A stretch of DNA of 64,000 nt from Marinobacter sp. NP-4(2019). Lineage in GTDB: Bacteria; Pseudomonadota; Gammaproteobacteria; Pseudomonadales; Oleiphilaceae. Location of the stretch: positions 1,364,001 to 1,428,000 of the forward strand of contig NZ_CP034142.1 of the NCBI RefSeq assembly GCF_003994855.1, written 5' to 3'. The translations under genes were made by a program, and so were the position numbers. The notes under the pieces were generated by a model, which searched no databases, had not been told where the DNA came from, and was given only the letters and a program-made list of their open reading frames with translations. Below, piece by piece: positions 35,019 through 43,287 of this stretch (positions within the stretch are counted from its first letter, which is position 1; every line of letters starts with the position of its first letter).

Positions 35019-35737
35019 GTCAGGGGCCGGACAAGGAATACGAACAGCTGAGAATTTCCGGGCTTCATGCCTTCTACGGCGAATCCCACATTCTCCACGG
35101 TATCGATATGGTGGTGCACCGGGGTGAGCTGGTGACCCTGCTAGGGCGCAACGGGGCAGGGCGGAGCACAACGCTGAAGGCGATCATGAACATGGTCGGG
35201 CGCCGCACCGGTTCCATCATGATCAATGGCAACGAAACCATGACCTGCCAACCCCATCACATTGCCAGGTTGGGGGTCGGGTATTGCCCCGAACACCGGG
35301 GCATTTTTTCCGCCCTCAACGTCCAGGAAAACCTGACCCTGCCCCCTGTAGTGCGCAGTGGTGGTATGAGCCTGGAAGAAATCTACAGCATGTTCCCGAA
35401 CCTCTACGAGCGCCGATTCAGCCAGGGTACCAAGCTCTCCGGCGGTGAGCAGCAGATGCTGGCCATGGCGCGTATTCTCAGGACCGGCGCGAATATGTTG
35501 CTGCTGGATGAGATTACTGAGGGCCTGGCCCCGGTGATTGTCGAGAAACTGGGGGAAGTGCTGGTCAAGCTCAAGAACAAGGGGCTGACCATCGTACTGG
35601 TAGAACAGAATTTCCATTTCGCCGCACCCCTGGCGGACCGTCACTATGTGATGGAACACGGCCAGATTGTGGAGGAAATCAGTGCCGCGGAGCTTGAGGC
35701 CAAGCAGTCGGTACTGGACAACTATCTGGGCGTTTAA
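35015..35737 (+). CDS. livF: Branched-chain-type ABC importer ATPase LivF
   Basis: The 240-residue second ATPase has a full signature (KLSGGEQQMLAMARIL), Walker B NMLLLDEITEGLAP and VEQNF. Its Walker A is LGRNGAGRSTTL: the invariant lysine is arginine (codon CGG at about 35161). Arg at this site normally impairs ATP hydrolysis. Arg-bearing LivF proteins may form a natural subgroup, with LivG supplying the second nucleotide site. Everything else looks intact. Confidence 0.92.
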   Translation: MSQGPDKEYEQLRISGLHAFYGESHILHGIDMVVHRGELVTLLGRNGAGRSTTLKAIMNMVGRRTGSIMINGNETMTCQPHHIARLGVGYCPEHRGIFSALNVQENLTLPPVVRSGGMSLEEIYSMFPNLYERRFSQGTKLSGGEQQMLAMARILRTGANMLLLDEITEGLAPVIVEKLGEVLVKLKNKGLTIVLVEQNFHFAAPLADRHYVMEHGQIVEEISAAELEAKQSVLDNYLGV

Positions 35738-35815
35738 GGCCCGGAGAACAAAAGAGAAAAATCAACAACCAAAACCCGATACAACCAACGCAACGACAGT
35801 AGCGGAGATACAACA

Positions 35816-37030
35816 ATGACAATTATGAAAAAGCTCCTCACAACAGCGATTGCCTCAGCCATGATGGTAGGGAGCGCCCAGGCCGACATTTCCGATGACA
35901 CCGTGAAAATCGGTTATCTGGCGGACATGTCGGGTACCTATCGTGACCTGGCCGGTCCCAATGGTCTCAAAGCCCTTGAAATGGCTATCGCCGATTTCGG
36001 CGGTACTGTAAACGGTGCCAAGATTGAAGTGGTCAGCGCCGATGACCGGAACAACCCGGATTCTTCCTCCAGCACGGTGCGCCGCTGGCTGGAGAACGAG
36101 GATGTGGACCTGGTGGCCGGTATGGTCGCTTCTTCCGTCACTATTGCGGTGACCAAGCTTCTGGAAGAGAACGATAGACTGGGTATTGTCTCCGGTTCCG
36201 CTGCCTCCAGCATTACCAACGAACACTGTACCCCGAACCATATTCACTACGTTTATGATACCTACCCCCTGGCTAACGGCACCGCGAAAGCCGTTGTTCA
36301 GGAGGGGGGCAAGGAATGGTTCATTCTGACGGCGGATTATGCCTTTGGTCACGCCCTGGAGGGGGATGTCACCAAGGTAGTTGAGGAAAACGGCGGTAAG
36401 GTGATCAAGACTGCTCGCCATCCATTCCCGACATCGGATTTTTCCTCCTACATCCTGCAAGCACAGTCGTCCGGCGCGGACGTGGTTGCCCTGGCGAACG
36501 CCGGTTCCGATACCACTAACGCCATCACCACCGCCGGTGAGTTTGGCCTGACCCAGTCCGGTCAGACCCTGGCGGCGCTGCTGTTGTTCCTGACCGATGT
36601 ACACGCACTGGGTGTCAATACCGCCCAGGGAATCCAGTTGACCACCGGTTGGTACTGGAACATGAATGATGACGCCCGTGCATGGGCCGACCGCTTCATG
36701 GAAGAGACCGGTGTACGTCCGACGATGGTGCATGCGGGTATCTATTCCAGCACCATGCAATACCTGAATGCGGTGAAGGCGACTGGCTCGGATGATGCCC
36801 AGACCGTCCGTAAGCAGATGATGGACACGCCGATCAATGACATGTTTGCCACCAATGGCCGCATTCGTGAAGACGGCCGCATGGTCCATGACATGTATCT
36901 GGCGGAAGTGAAAACTCCGGAAGAGTCCGAGAACGAGTGGGATCTCTACAAGATCGTACGCACCATCCCGGGTGACGAGGCCTATCGCCCGCTGTCCGAG
37001 AGCAAGTGTCCACTCGTTTCCAAGAACTGA
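35816..37030 (+). CDS. livK: Liv-type ABC importer substrate-binding protein
   Basis: The 404-residue periplasmic binding protein (type I fold, Peripla_BP_6) has signal peptide KKLLTTAIASAMMVGSAQA and starts at ATG 35816, eight bases after CGGAG. It shows KIGYLADMSGTYRDLAGPNG and DYAFGHALEGDVTKVV. It lacks clear LivK amino-acid-binding features and resembles the acid- or aromatic-binding members of the family. The neighbouring acyl-CoA synthetase suggests a carboxylic acid ligand. The gene symbol reflects family only. Confidence 0.88.
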   Translation: MTIMKKLLTTAIASAMMVGSAQADISDDTVKIGYLADMSGTYRDLAGPNGLKALEMAIADFGGTVNGAKIEVVSADDRNNPDSSSSTVRRWLENEDVDLVAGMVASSVTIAVTKLLEENDRLGIVSGSAASSITNEHCTPNHIHYVYDTYPLANGTAKAVVQEGGKEWFILTADYAFGHALEGDVTKVVEENGGKVIKTARHPFPTSDFSSYILQAQSSGADVVALANAGSDTTNAITTAGEFGLTQSGQTLAALLLFLTDVHALGVNTAQGIQLTTGWYWNMNDDARAWADRFMEETGVRPTMVHAGIYSSTMQYLNAVKATGSDDAQTVRKQMMDTPINDMFATNGRIREDGRMVHDMYLAEVKTPEESENEWDLYKIVRTIPGDEAYRPLSESKCPLVSKN

Positions 37031-37048
37031 GGTAATTAACCAACGGTT

Positions 37049-37071
37049 CGCCCCGCAACCCCGGCGGGGCG
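37049..37071 (+). terminator. Hairpin between livK and livH
   Basis: CGCCCCGC pairs with GCGGGGCG around a seven-base loop, 19 bases after the livK stop and with no T run. Such hairpins often let the binding protein be made in excess of the permeases by protecting or partly terminating the mRNA. Confidence 0.6.
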
Positions 37072-37135
37072 ACCTCTGGAACCTGCAGAATGGCAGACCG
37101 ATCCTGAGGTTTGCACTGCTTTTGGAGTTTGCAAC

Positions 37136-38023
37136 ATGTCCATGATTCTGGGAGTTCCCGCGGCAGTGCTGTTTGGCCAGTTACTGCTCGGGATAATCAA
37201 CGGTGCTTTCTATGCGTTGTTGAGCCTTGGGCTGGCGGTGATCTTCGGCCTGCTCAAAATAATCAACTTTGCCCATGGCGCCATGTATATGCTGGGTGCC
37301 ATGGTCACCGTCCTGATGTTTGATGCCATGGGCATCAACTACTGGGTGGCGCTGTTTCTGGCCCCTTTGGTGGTCGGCTGCTTCGGTATGCTGATCGAGT
37401 ATTTCCTGTTGCGCCGTATTGCAGGCCAGGACCACATCTACAGCCTGCTGCTCACCTTCGGTGTGGCGCTGATGATCCAGGGTATTCTGACCAATATCTT
37501 CGGGGTGTCCGGCCTGCGTTACTCAATGCCGGAAATTTTCCAGGGTGGGTTCAAGCTGGATTTCATGTTCCTGCCTTACTACCGGGCCTGGGTTATCTTC
37601 GTGGCACTACTGGTGTGTTTCGGCACCTGGTTCATGATTGAAAAAACCAAACTTGGCTCCTACCTGAGGGCCGGCACGGAAGATGCCCAACTGATGCAGG
37701 GCTTTGGCATTAACGTACCATTGCTGATCAGCCTGACATACGGATTCGGGGTCATGATCGCGGCATTTGCCGGTGTTCTGGCCGCACCGATCTATTCAGT
37801 AAACCCGGTGATGGGATCCAATATTCTGATCGTGGTATTCGCCGTTGTTGTTATCGGCGGTATGGGCTCCATCGCGGGGGCCATTATTACCGGTCTGCTG
37901 ATGGGGGTCATTGAAGGCTTTACCAAGGTTTTCTACCCCGAGTTTTCCTCTGCCGTTATCTTCCTGGTGATGGTCGTCGTGTTATTGATCCGCCCGTCGG
38001 GCCTGTTCGGTAAGGAGGCGTAA
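37136..38023 (+). CDS. livH: Liv-type ABC importer permease LivH
   Basis: The 295-residue membrane protein has about eight hydrophobic segments and the family stretches AFYALLSLGLAVIFGLLKII, NFAHGAMYMLGAM, FGINVPLLISLTYGFG and IGGMGSIAGAIITGLLMG. It forms the transmembrane channel with LivM. It is two bases from livM. Confidence 0.93.
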   Translation: MSMILGVPAAVLFGQLLLGIINGAFYALLSLGLAVIFGLLKIINFAHGAMYMLGAMVTVLMFDAMGINYWVALFLAPLVVGCFGMLIEYFLLRRIAGQDHIYSLLLTFGVALMIQGILTNIFGVSGLRYSMPEIFQGGFKLDFMFLPYYRAWVIFVALLVCFGTWFMIEKTKLGSYLRAGTEDAQLMQGFGINVPLLISLTYGFGVMIAAFAGVLAAPIYSVNPVMGSNILIVVFAVVVIGGMGSIAGAIITGLLMGVIEGFTKVFYPEFSSAVIFLVMVVVLLIRPSGLFGKEA

Positions 38024-38025
38024 TC

Positions 38026-39021
38026 ATGGACCATCCCGTAAACCAGACAGACATCCAGCAAGCGATGCTGGACCAGCAAAAGGCGGATCATCGCCGGAAA
38101 CACCTGTTGAACCTGGTGCTGTTGGTATTGTTGCTGATTGCGCCGGCGGTGATCTATCCGGTCTTCCTGATGAAGATCCTGTGTTTTGCCCTGTTTGCCG
38201 TCGCATTCAACCTGCTACTGGGCTTCACCGGTTTGCTCTCCTTCGGACACGCTGCATTCCTGGCAACCGGCAGCTATACCACCGGCTACCTGTTATCCAA
38301 TTATTCCGGCCTGACCACGGAAATGGGCATTATTGTGGGCACGGCGGCCGCCACCGTGCTGGGTGTACTGTTTGCGCTGGTTGCGATCAGGCGGCAGGGC
38401 ATTTACTTCGCCATGATCACCCTGGCCCTGGCCCAACTGGTGTACTTCATGTTCGTGCAGGCGCCTTTCACCGGTGGTGAAGATGGTATGCATGGCGTGC
38501 CACGTGGGCATCTCTTTGGGTTCATCGATCTGGAAAACAATCTGGCGATGTATTATTTCGTCCTCGCCGTGTTCCTGGGCGGTTATCTGTTGGTGCAGCG
38601 AGTGGTGGGGTCACCCTTCGGGCAGGTCCTGAAAGCCATCAAGCAGAACGAGCCGCGGGCGGTCTCCCTGGGCTATAACGTGAACCAGTACAAGATCCTG
38701 GCCTTTGTTATGTCCGCCGGGCTGGCAGGATTGGCAGGGTCTGTTAAAACCGTGGTGTTCCAACTGGCCTCACTGAACGATGCTCACTGGCACATGTCCG
38801 GAGAGGTGATTCTGATGACATTGCTGGGCGGTACCGGGACACTGCTGGGTCCGGTCGTGGGTGCCACCTTTGTGGTGAACCTGGAGTACCAGCTGTCCCA
38901 GGGGCCGTTAGGTGACTGGGTGGACCCGATACTCGGTGCAATCTTTGTGCTTACCGTAATCGCCTTCCGGTCCGGCATTGTCGGTGAGATACAAAAGTTT
39001 GTGCAGAAGAATATGGGATAG
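38026..39021 (+). CDS. livM: Liv-type ABC importer permease LivM
   Basis: The 331-residue permease has the LivM motifs NLLLGFTGLLSFGHAAFLATG, YFAMITLALAQLVYFM, IKQNEPRAVSLGYNV and LGGTGTLLGPVVGA. A soluble, charged N terminus (about 30 residues, DQQKADHRRKHLL) precedes the first helix. It is the last gene of the operon and is followed by a strong palindrome. Confidence 0.93.
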   Translation: MDHPVNQTDIQQAMLDQQKADHRRKHLLNLVLLVLLLIAPAVIYPVFLMKILCFALFAVAFNLLLGFTGLLSFGHAAFLATGSYTTGYLLSNYSGLTTEMGIIVGTAAATVLGVLFALVAIRRQGIYFAMITLALAQLVYFMFVQAPFTGGEDGMHGVPRGHLFGFIDLENNLAMYYFVLAVFLGGYLLVQRVVGSPFGQVLKAIKQNEPRAVSLGYNVNQYKILAFVMSAGLAGLAGSVKTVVFQLASLNDAHWHMSGEVILMTLLGGTGTLLGPVVGATFVVNLEYQLSQGPLGDWVDPILGAIFVLTVIAFRSGIVGEIQKFVQKNMG

Positions 39022-39048
39022 CACAGGCAATTGATGATCGATAGGAAC

Positions 39049-39080
39049 CATAAGGGCCACTCCCAGGAGTGGCCCTTATG
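39049..39080 (+). terminator. 15-bp perfect hairpin after livM
   Basis: CATAAGGGCCACTCC at 39049-39063 is exactly complementary to GGAGTGGCCCTTATG at 39066-39080. It sits 28 bases after the livM stop. The long GC stem is consistent with a terminator although the T run is poor. Confidence 0.75.
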
Positions 39081-39121
39081 CGTTCAAATTTCAAACAATG
39101 TTAAATGTTGTATCGATGTTC

Positions 39122-39150
39122 TTGACATGACTGGAGGTGTTACCTATCTA
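39122..39150 (+). promoter_or_regulatory. Sigma-70 promoter of the AraC/receiver-like gene
   Basis: A perfect -35 TTGACA (39122-39127), a 17-base spacer and a -10 TATCTA (39145-39150) predict transcription from about 39157, leaving a leader of about 110 bases before ATG 39268. Confidence 0.7.
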
Positions 39151-39267
39151 TGAGAGGCGCGTCACAAAAATATTAACAAACGTACATGTTGTTCTCCAGG
39201 GTCCGGAAGGAGCTGGTGGCTCAACAAGGAAGGCACCCCACATCAGCAGGAAGAAGGGGTTGTAGGA

Positions 39268-40110
39268 ATGGAAAAATCTACCGTTGTGCTGGTAGATGCC
39301 ACGCAGTATGGGGCAGATCCAGCGGTTGTCAGGGTTATTGAGCGGCGTTTCCCGCTTGTGGTCGTTTCAAAACAGGATGATCTAGGTGCAGTTTACCAGC
39401 GCCAACCACCCGAAAGTCGAGTGATTACCTGTTTTGATTTTGATTTTCCGGATATCGGCAGCCTCTCTATGCTCAGTGAGGCCAAGCGGGAGTTTACTTC
39501 CGTACCGATGGTGATGTTTACCGAGCAACATTCTGAAGCACTGGCTGTCTGGGCCTTGCGGACCCGGGTATGGGATTATTTTGTAAAACCGCTTGTTGAA
39601 GATACCGTTGCTGAATCTCTGAACCGGTTGGACCGGCTTCTAACGGAGACTTCGAACCGTGATCCCCGCACAACCATCCACCAGAAACACCCCCTTCCTG
39701 ATGACGCCCGTTTTCAGAAGCATCGCGGTGAGGACAAGGTTGTAGAGACTGCCGCAGCCTATATTGATCATCACCTTGCCGACAAGCTGATGCAGGCGGA
39801 CATTGCCGAACGCTGTGGCACGAACAGCTACCAGCTGAGCCGTCTGTTCAAACGGGTGTACGGCATTACCTTCCAGGAATACATTGTGAGGCGCCGAATC
39901 GAAAAAGCCATTGAACTCCTTCATAACAACAGCGCGTCTGTTATTGATGTGTGCTGGGCGGTGGGTTTTCACGACGCCTCTCACTTCACCAAAATGTTCC
40001 AGCGCCACACCGGCATGACGCCGTCCCAGTATCGCCATAAGTGGTTGACCGCCCGCAGTGTGGCCGCCATACCGTTCCAGCTCTCCGCCAGCAGCCCCGT
40101 CAAGATCTGA
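39268..40110 (+). CDS. AraC-family regulator with degenerate receiver-like N domain
   Basis: The 280-residue protein has an N-terminal half resembling a CheY receiver (VVLVDATQY, CFDFDFPD, VMFTEQHSE, DYFVKP with Lys107) but the acidic pocket is reduced, so phosphorylation is doubtful. The C-terminal half (about 175-268) is a clear AraC double helix-turn-helix (QADIAERCGTNSYQLSRLFKRVYG and SVIDVCWAVGFHDASHFTKMFQRHTG). It stands directly upstream of flp in the same direction, 142 bases apart, and is the likely regulator of the Tad pilus genes. Confidence 0.88.
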   Translation: MEKSTVVLVDATQYGADPAVVRVIERRFPLVVVSKQDDLGAVYQRQPPESRVITCFDFDFPDIGSLSMLSEAKREFTSVPMVMFTEQHSEALAVWALRTRVWDYFVKPLVEDTVAESLNRLDRLLTETSNRDPRTTIHQKHPLPDDARFQKHRGEDKVVETAAAYIDHHLADKLMQADIAERCGTNSYQLSRLFKRVYGITFQEYIVRRRIEKAIELLHNNSASVIDVCWAVGFHDASHFTKMFQRHTGMTPSQYRHKWLTARSVAAIPFQLSASSPVKI

Positions 40111-40252
40111 CGGGGCCTGCAAAATCCTCCTAGTTTTTCGCCAGAATTCTCCTAACGGTTAATCGCCCCTCCTCCTATCCTCGTTAGTACAGCGCACGGA
40201 ACTGTCGCTGTATAACCATGGAAGCTCGTCTAACGACTGCAGGAGTGACGAA

Positions 40253-40447
40253 ATGAAAAACTTCAAGGAAAAAGTAGTTCAGTTTATTCGTGATGAGGAA
40301 GGCCTGGAGCTGTCGGAGTATGCGGTGGCTGGGTCTTTGATTGTGTTGGGTACTGTTCTTGCATTCACCGCCTTGGGCGAAGACATAACAACAGCAATTG
40401 AAGGGATTTCCTGCGCAGTTCAGGGGCAGGAAGCCGGTTGCGCTTAG
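40253..40447 (+). CDS. flp: Flp-type IVb pilin
   Basis: This 64-residue major pilin has a short leader (MKNFKEKVVQFIRDEEG) cleaved after Gly17, with Glu and Tyr at +5 and +6 of the mature protein (LELSEYAVAG), then a hydrophobic helix SLIVLGTVLAFTALG. Two cysteines near the C terminus could form a disulfide. It is the building block of the Tad pilus used for surface adhesion, and it is followed at once by a terminator-like hairpin. Confidence 0.95.
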   Translation: MKNFKEKVVQFIRDEEGLELSEYAVAGSLIVLGTVLAFTALGEDITTAIEGISCAVQGQEAGCA

Positions 40448-40460
40448 CAATTAGTCTTCT

Positions 40461-40493
40461 CCAAAAAAGGGGGGTGCCTCCCCCCTTTTTTGG
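40461..40493 (+). terminator. Terminator/attenuator between flp and the prepilin peptidase gene
   Basis: A 14-bp perfect stem CCAAAAAAGGGGGG / CCCCCCTTTTTTGG with a five-base loop and a T run forms a classic intrinsic terminator. With the rest of the operon downstream, partial read-through would make much more pilin than machinery. Confidence 0.9.
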
Positions 40494-40522
40494 TCAGATT
40501 ACCTGAGTAACACGAGGTTTTT

Positions 40523-41035
40523 ATGGACCAGAGTGGATGGGCAGTAACAACGCTTACCGTCGGTTTGGTGATTGCTGTTTTCAGTGATCTGTCAGTCCGC
40601 AGAATTCCAAATACGGTTACTTTCGGCATGGTGATCGTGGCCTTGGTTCTCCATACTTGGTTCGGGCAATGGGAAGGTCTGCTGTTCTCCCTGGCAGGAC
40701 TGTTTGCCGGGCTGTTCTGTTTCCTACCGCTCTACGTTTTTGCTGCCATGGGCGCTGGTGATGTGAAGTTGCTAACCGCAGTTGGTGCGGTCTTGGGTGC
40801 CAAAGTTGTTCTTATAGCCGCTCTGATGACCGTTATCGCGGGCGGGGTCCTAGCCCTTGTCTATATCACTGCGAGAGGGGGGCTGCCAGCCATGGCCAGA
40901 CGTTATATCTCCATGTTTTGGCTACTACTGGCCCGAAAGCCGGCGTACATTCCTCCGGCCCCGGGTGAGGCAGCGGGCTTACGCTTTCCTTACGCATTAG
41001 CAATCGCTTGCGGGACTGTTTTGGCAATCATTTAG
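40523..41035 (+). CDS. tadV: Prepilin peptidase TadV/CpaA (A24 family)
   Basis: This 170-residue integral membrane aspartyl protease has its catalytic residues Asp22 (FSDLSVRRIPN) and Asp80 (GAGDVK). It lacks the N-methyltransferase domain of PilD, as expected for TadV. It cleaves Flp and the TadE/F pseudopilins after the leader glycine. Confidence 0.93.
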   Translation: MDQSGWAVTTLTVGLVIAVFSDLSVRRIPNTVTFGMVIVALVLHTWFGQWEGLLFSLAGLFAGLFCFLPLYVFAAMGAGDVKLLTAVGAVLGAKVVLIAALMTVIAGGVLALVYITARGGLPAMARRYISMFWLLLARKPAYIPPAPGEAAGLRFPYALAIACGTVLAII

Positions 41036-41080
41036 CGGTTCTACCCGCGACGAATTTAGAAGATTTAGAAGGAGTGAGCA

Positions 41081-42403
41081 ATGGAAGCCGAACTCGTACC
41101 CTTCGAAGACAGGGGCGCCGATTACCTGGCCGCCAAAATGGTTTCCAGGCCCCACACCCTTGAAGATACCGGCCTGGATCACTTCTTCGTGGCGGATTTG
41201 TTACTCAAGCATCTTAACCTGGTGAGCAACCAGACGCTGCAAGAGTTATCCCGCCACGTAGCGCTGCCGGGCGCCGTGCTGGAGCCGGTTATCAATATGC
41301 TGCGGCAGGAAGCCAAGGTAGAAAGCCGCAGTGAGAATCTCTCCGGCAAAGGCCTTCGCTATGCCCTGACTGACCGGGGACGCGCCGCAGCATTGGATGC
41401 ACTGTCTCGTGATGGATACTGCGGTCCGGCTCCGGTTTTACTGGCGGACTATGAAGCGTTGGTTCGTCGCCAGTCGGTGTCTAAGTGCGTTGTTACCGAA
41501 GAGGCTATCCACCGTTTATTCCGCGATACCGTGGTAGAGGAACGTCTGTTAGCCCAACTGGGGCCCGCGGTCCATTCCGGCCGGGCCATGTTTATCTACG
41601 GTCCCGCAGGTAGTGGGAAAAGTTATATATCCCGCCAACTGGTGCAGCTGCTGGCGGGGCCGGTCTACGTACCTTATTCCATTCTGGTGGGCGATACGGT
41701 CATCAGCCTGTTTGATCCCGAGTTCCATCACCCGGTTCATGGTGAGGAGCTGGACCCGGTGCACCTCACCAATGGTCACGATCCCCGATATGTACTTTGC
41801 CACCGTCCGGAAGTCATCACTGGTGGTGAGCTGACCCTGGATATGCTGGACCTGAAGTTCGACGAACAACGCAAGCAATACCAGGCTCCGATACAGCTCA
41901 AGGCCAGCAACGGCATGTTGCTGATTGATGATCTGGGCAGGCAGCGGATGTCCCACATGGATTTGCTGAACCGCTGGATTGTGCCTATGGAAGATAAACG
42001 GGATTTTCTCAATCTCAGGGCAGGGCAGCACTTTGCTGTTCCGTTCGACATGTTGTTGATCTTCTCCACTAACCTCAATCCTCTCGAGCTGGCAGACGAG
42101 GCGTTTTTGCGCCGTATCGGGCACAAGATCGGTTTTAAAACGCTGGAGCCGGAGCCGTACCTGCGACTTTGGCAACAGGTTTGCCAGGAGATGGAAATTG
42201 AAGACGACCCCGAGGTCACCCGGCTCATGATGACCAAGCTCTACCCGAGCCAGGGCAACGTTCTGCTGCCCTGTCATCCCCGTGACCTGCTCGGACTGGT
42301 CAAAGATTACTGCAGGTACCGTGGGGTACCACCCAGGCTTACTACGGAGTCTATTCGCTGGGCCTGGAATAACTATTTCGTACACATGGATAACGTGGGG
42401 TGA
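41081..42403 (+). CDS. AAA+ ATPase of unknown role inside the Tad locus
   Basis: The 440-residue protein has a winged-helix-like N-terminal domain (about 30-110; LQELSRHVALPGAVLEPVIN, LRYALTDRGRAAALDAL) and an AAA+ module: Walker A GPAGSGKS (174-181), Walker B MLLIDD (279-284), sensor-1 IFSTN (327-331) and an arginine-finger-like RRIGHK (344-349). A C-terminal lid follows. No signal or membrane segment is seen. It is not one of the standard Tad ATPases (TadA, TadZ), which are present further on. Similar stand-alone ATPases occur in some proteobacterial Tad loci without assigned function. Recognising a regulator or remodelling a secretion part are both possible. Confidence 0.88.
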   Translation: MEAELVPFEDRGADYLAAKMVSRPHTLEDTGLDHFFVADLLLKHLNLVSNQTLQELSRHVALPGAVLEPVINMLRQEAKVESRSENLSGKGLRYALTDRGRAAALDALSRDGYCGPAPVLLADYEALVRRQSVSKCVVTEEAIHRLFRDTVVEERLLAQLGPAVHSGRAMFIYGPAGSGKSYISRQLVQLLAGPVYVPYSILVGDTVISLFDPEFHHPVHGEELDPVHLTNGHDPRYVLCHRPEVITGGELTLDMLDLKFDEQRKQYQAPIQLKASNGMLLIDDLGRQRMSHMDLLNRWIVPMEDKRDFLNLRAGQHFAVPFDMLLIFSTNLNPLELADEAFLRRIGHKIGFKTLEPEPYLRLWQQVCQEMEIEDDPEVTRLMMTKLYPSQGNVLLPCHPRDLLGLVKDYCRYRGVPPRLTTESIRWAWNNYFVHMDNVG

Positions 42404-42408
42404 CCGCT

Positions 42409-43215
42409 ATGTTCAAGTCAAGAACAGTTCTCATGCTTACTTTTGCGCTGCTGATGGGGCTTGGCGCTGCCTACCTGGCACGAGGCTGGGCGGTGGACCG
42501 CTTTGCAGCACCGACGACCGACGATGGCGTCCCTGTGGTGGTGGCGGCACTACAGATTCCTTTTGGAAAGAAACTGGAAAAGAGCGACCTGAAAGTGGTC
42601 AACATGCCCAGATCCATGGTGCCTCGTGGTGCCTATGAGGAGTCTGCTGCCATTGAAAGTACCGTTGCGATGACCACCATTTACCCTGGCGAGGTGATCC
42701 TGAAGGAAAAAGTGGTCGCGTTCGGTGGGGGCAGCGCGTTGTCGGCTGTTATTGAGCCCAACAAGCGCGCCGTGACTGTCCGGGTGAACGACGTGATTGG
42801 CGTTGCGGGCTTCCTGATGCCGGGTAACAGGGTAGACGTGGTTTCCGCCATTCCTCAAGGAAACCGTCGATATCTATCCCGGACCTTGCTGGAAAACGTC
42901 AAGGTACTGGCTGTGGACCAGACCGCATCACCGGAAAAAGACAAGCCGGTGATTGTGCGGGCAGTCACTCTGGAACTGGGCTCGGATGAAGCCGAAGAGC
43001 TGGTGAAAGCGACTCAGGAAGGGGTCGTACAACTGGCTCTTAGGAACCCGTTGGACGACACCATGCGCCCGGCGCCCGAGCCAGAGCCAGTAAAAGAGGA
43101 AATCGTGGCGAAACCGCCCGCGCCAAAACCGGCGCCGCGGCGAGTCGTTGCCACTTCATCCAGGGTCACGATCATACGTGGCACGGAAGTCAGCACGTCG
43201 AAGGTATCCATGTAA
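42409..43215 (+). CDS. cpaB: Flp pilus assembly protein CpaB/RcpC
   Basis: The 268-residue protein has an N-terminal anchor (VLMLTFALLMGLGAAYLARG), then SAF-type beta-clip domains (VVVAALQIPFGKKLEKSDL, RAVTVRVNDVIGVAGFLMPGNRVDVV). A proline/alanine/arginine-rich C-terminal tail (PEPEPVKEEIVAKPPAPKP) follows. It lies in the periplasm and is thought to help align the secretin. ATG 42409, with GGGGTG six bases upstream, is preferred over the GTG at 42400. Confidence 0.9.
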   Translation: MFKSRTVLMLTFALLMGLGAAYLARGWAVDRFAAPTTDDGVPVVVAALQIPFGKKLEKSDLKVVNMPRSMVPRGAYEESAAIESTVAMTTIYPGEVILKEKVVAFGGGSALSAVIEPNKRAVTVRVNDVIGVAGFLMPGNRVDVVSAIPQGNRRYLSRTLLENVKVLAVDQTASPEKDKPVIVRAVTLELGSDEAEELVKATQEGVVQLALRNPLDDTMRPAPEPEPVKEEIVAKPPAPKPAPRRVVATSSRVTIIRGTEVSTSKVSM

Positions 43216-43287
43216 GTGAACTCATGGAGTGGCGGCTGCCAGTGGATTACGGCAGCCGGACAGGCAGTGAAACAGGGGAGAGTGACC

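Noticed and set aside
35855..36889. A 344-residue minus-strand frame opposite livK
   Set aside because: Antisense shadow; the plus strand has signal peptide and fold motifs.
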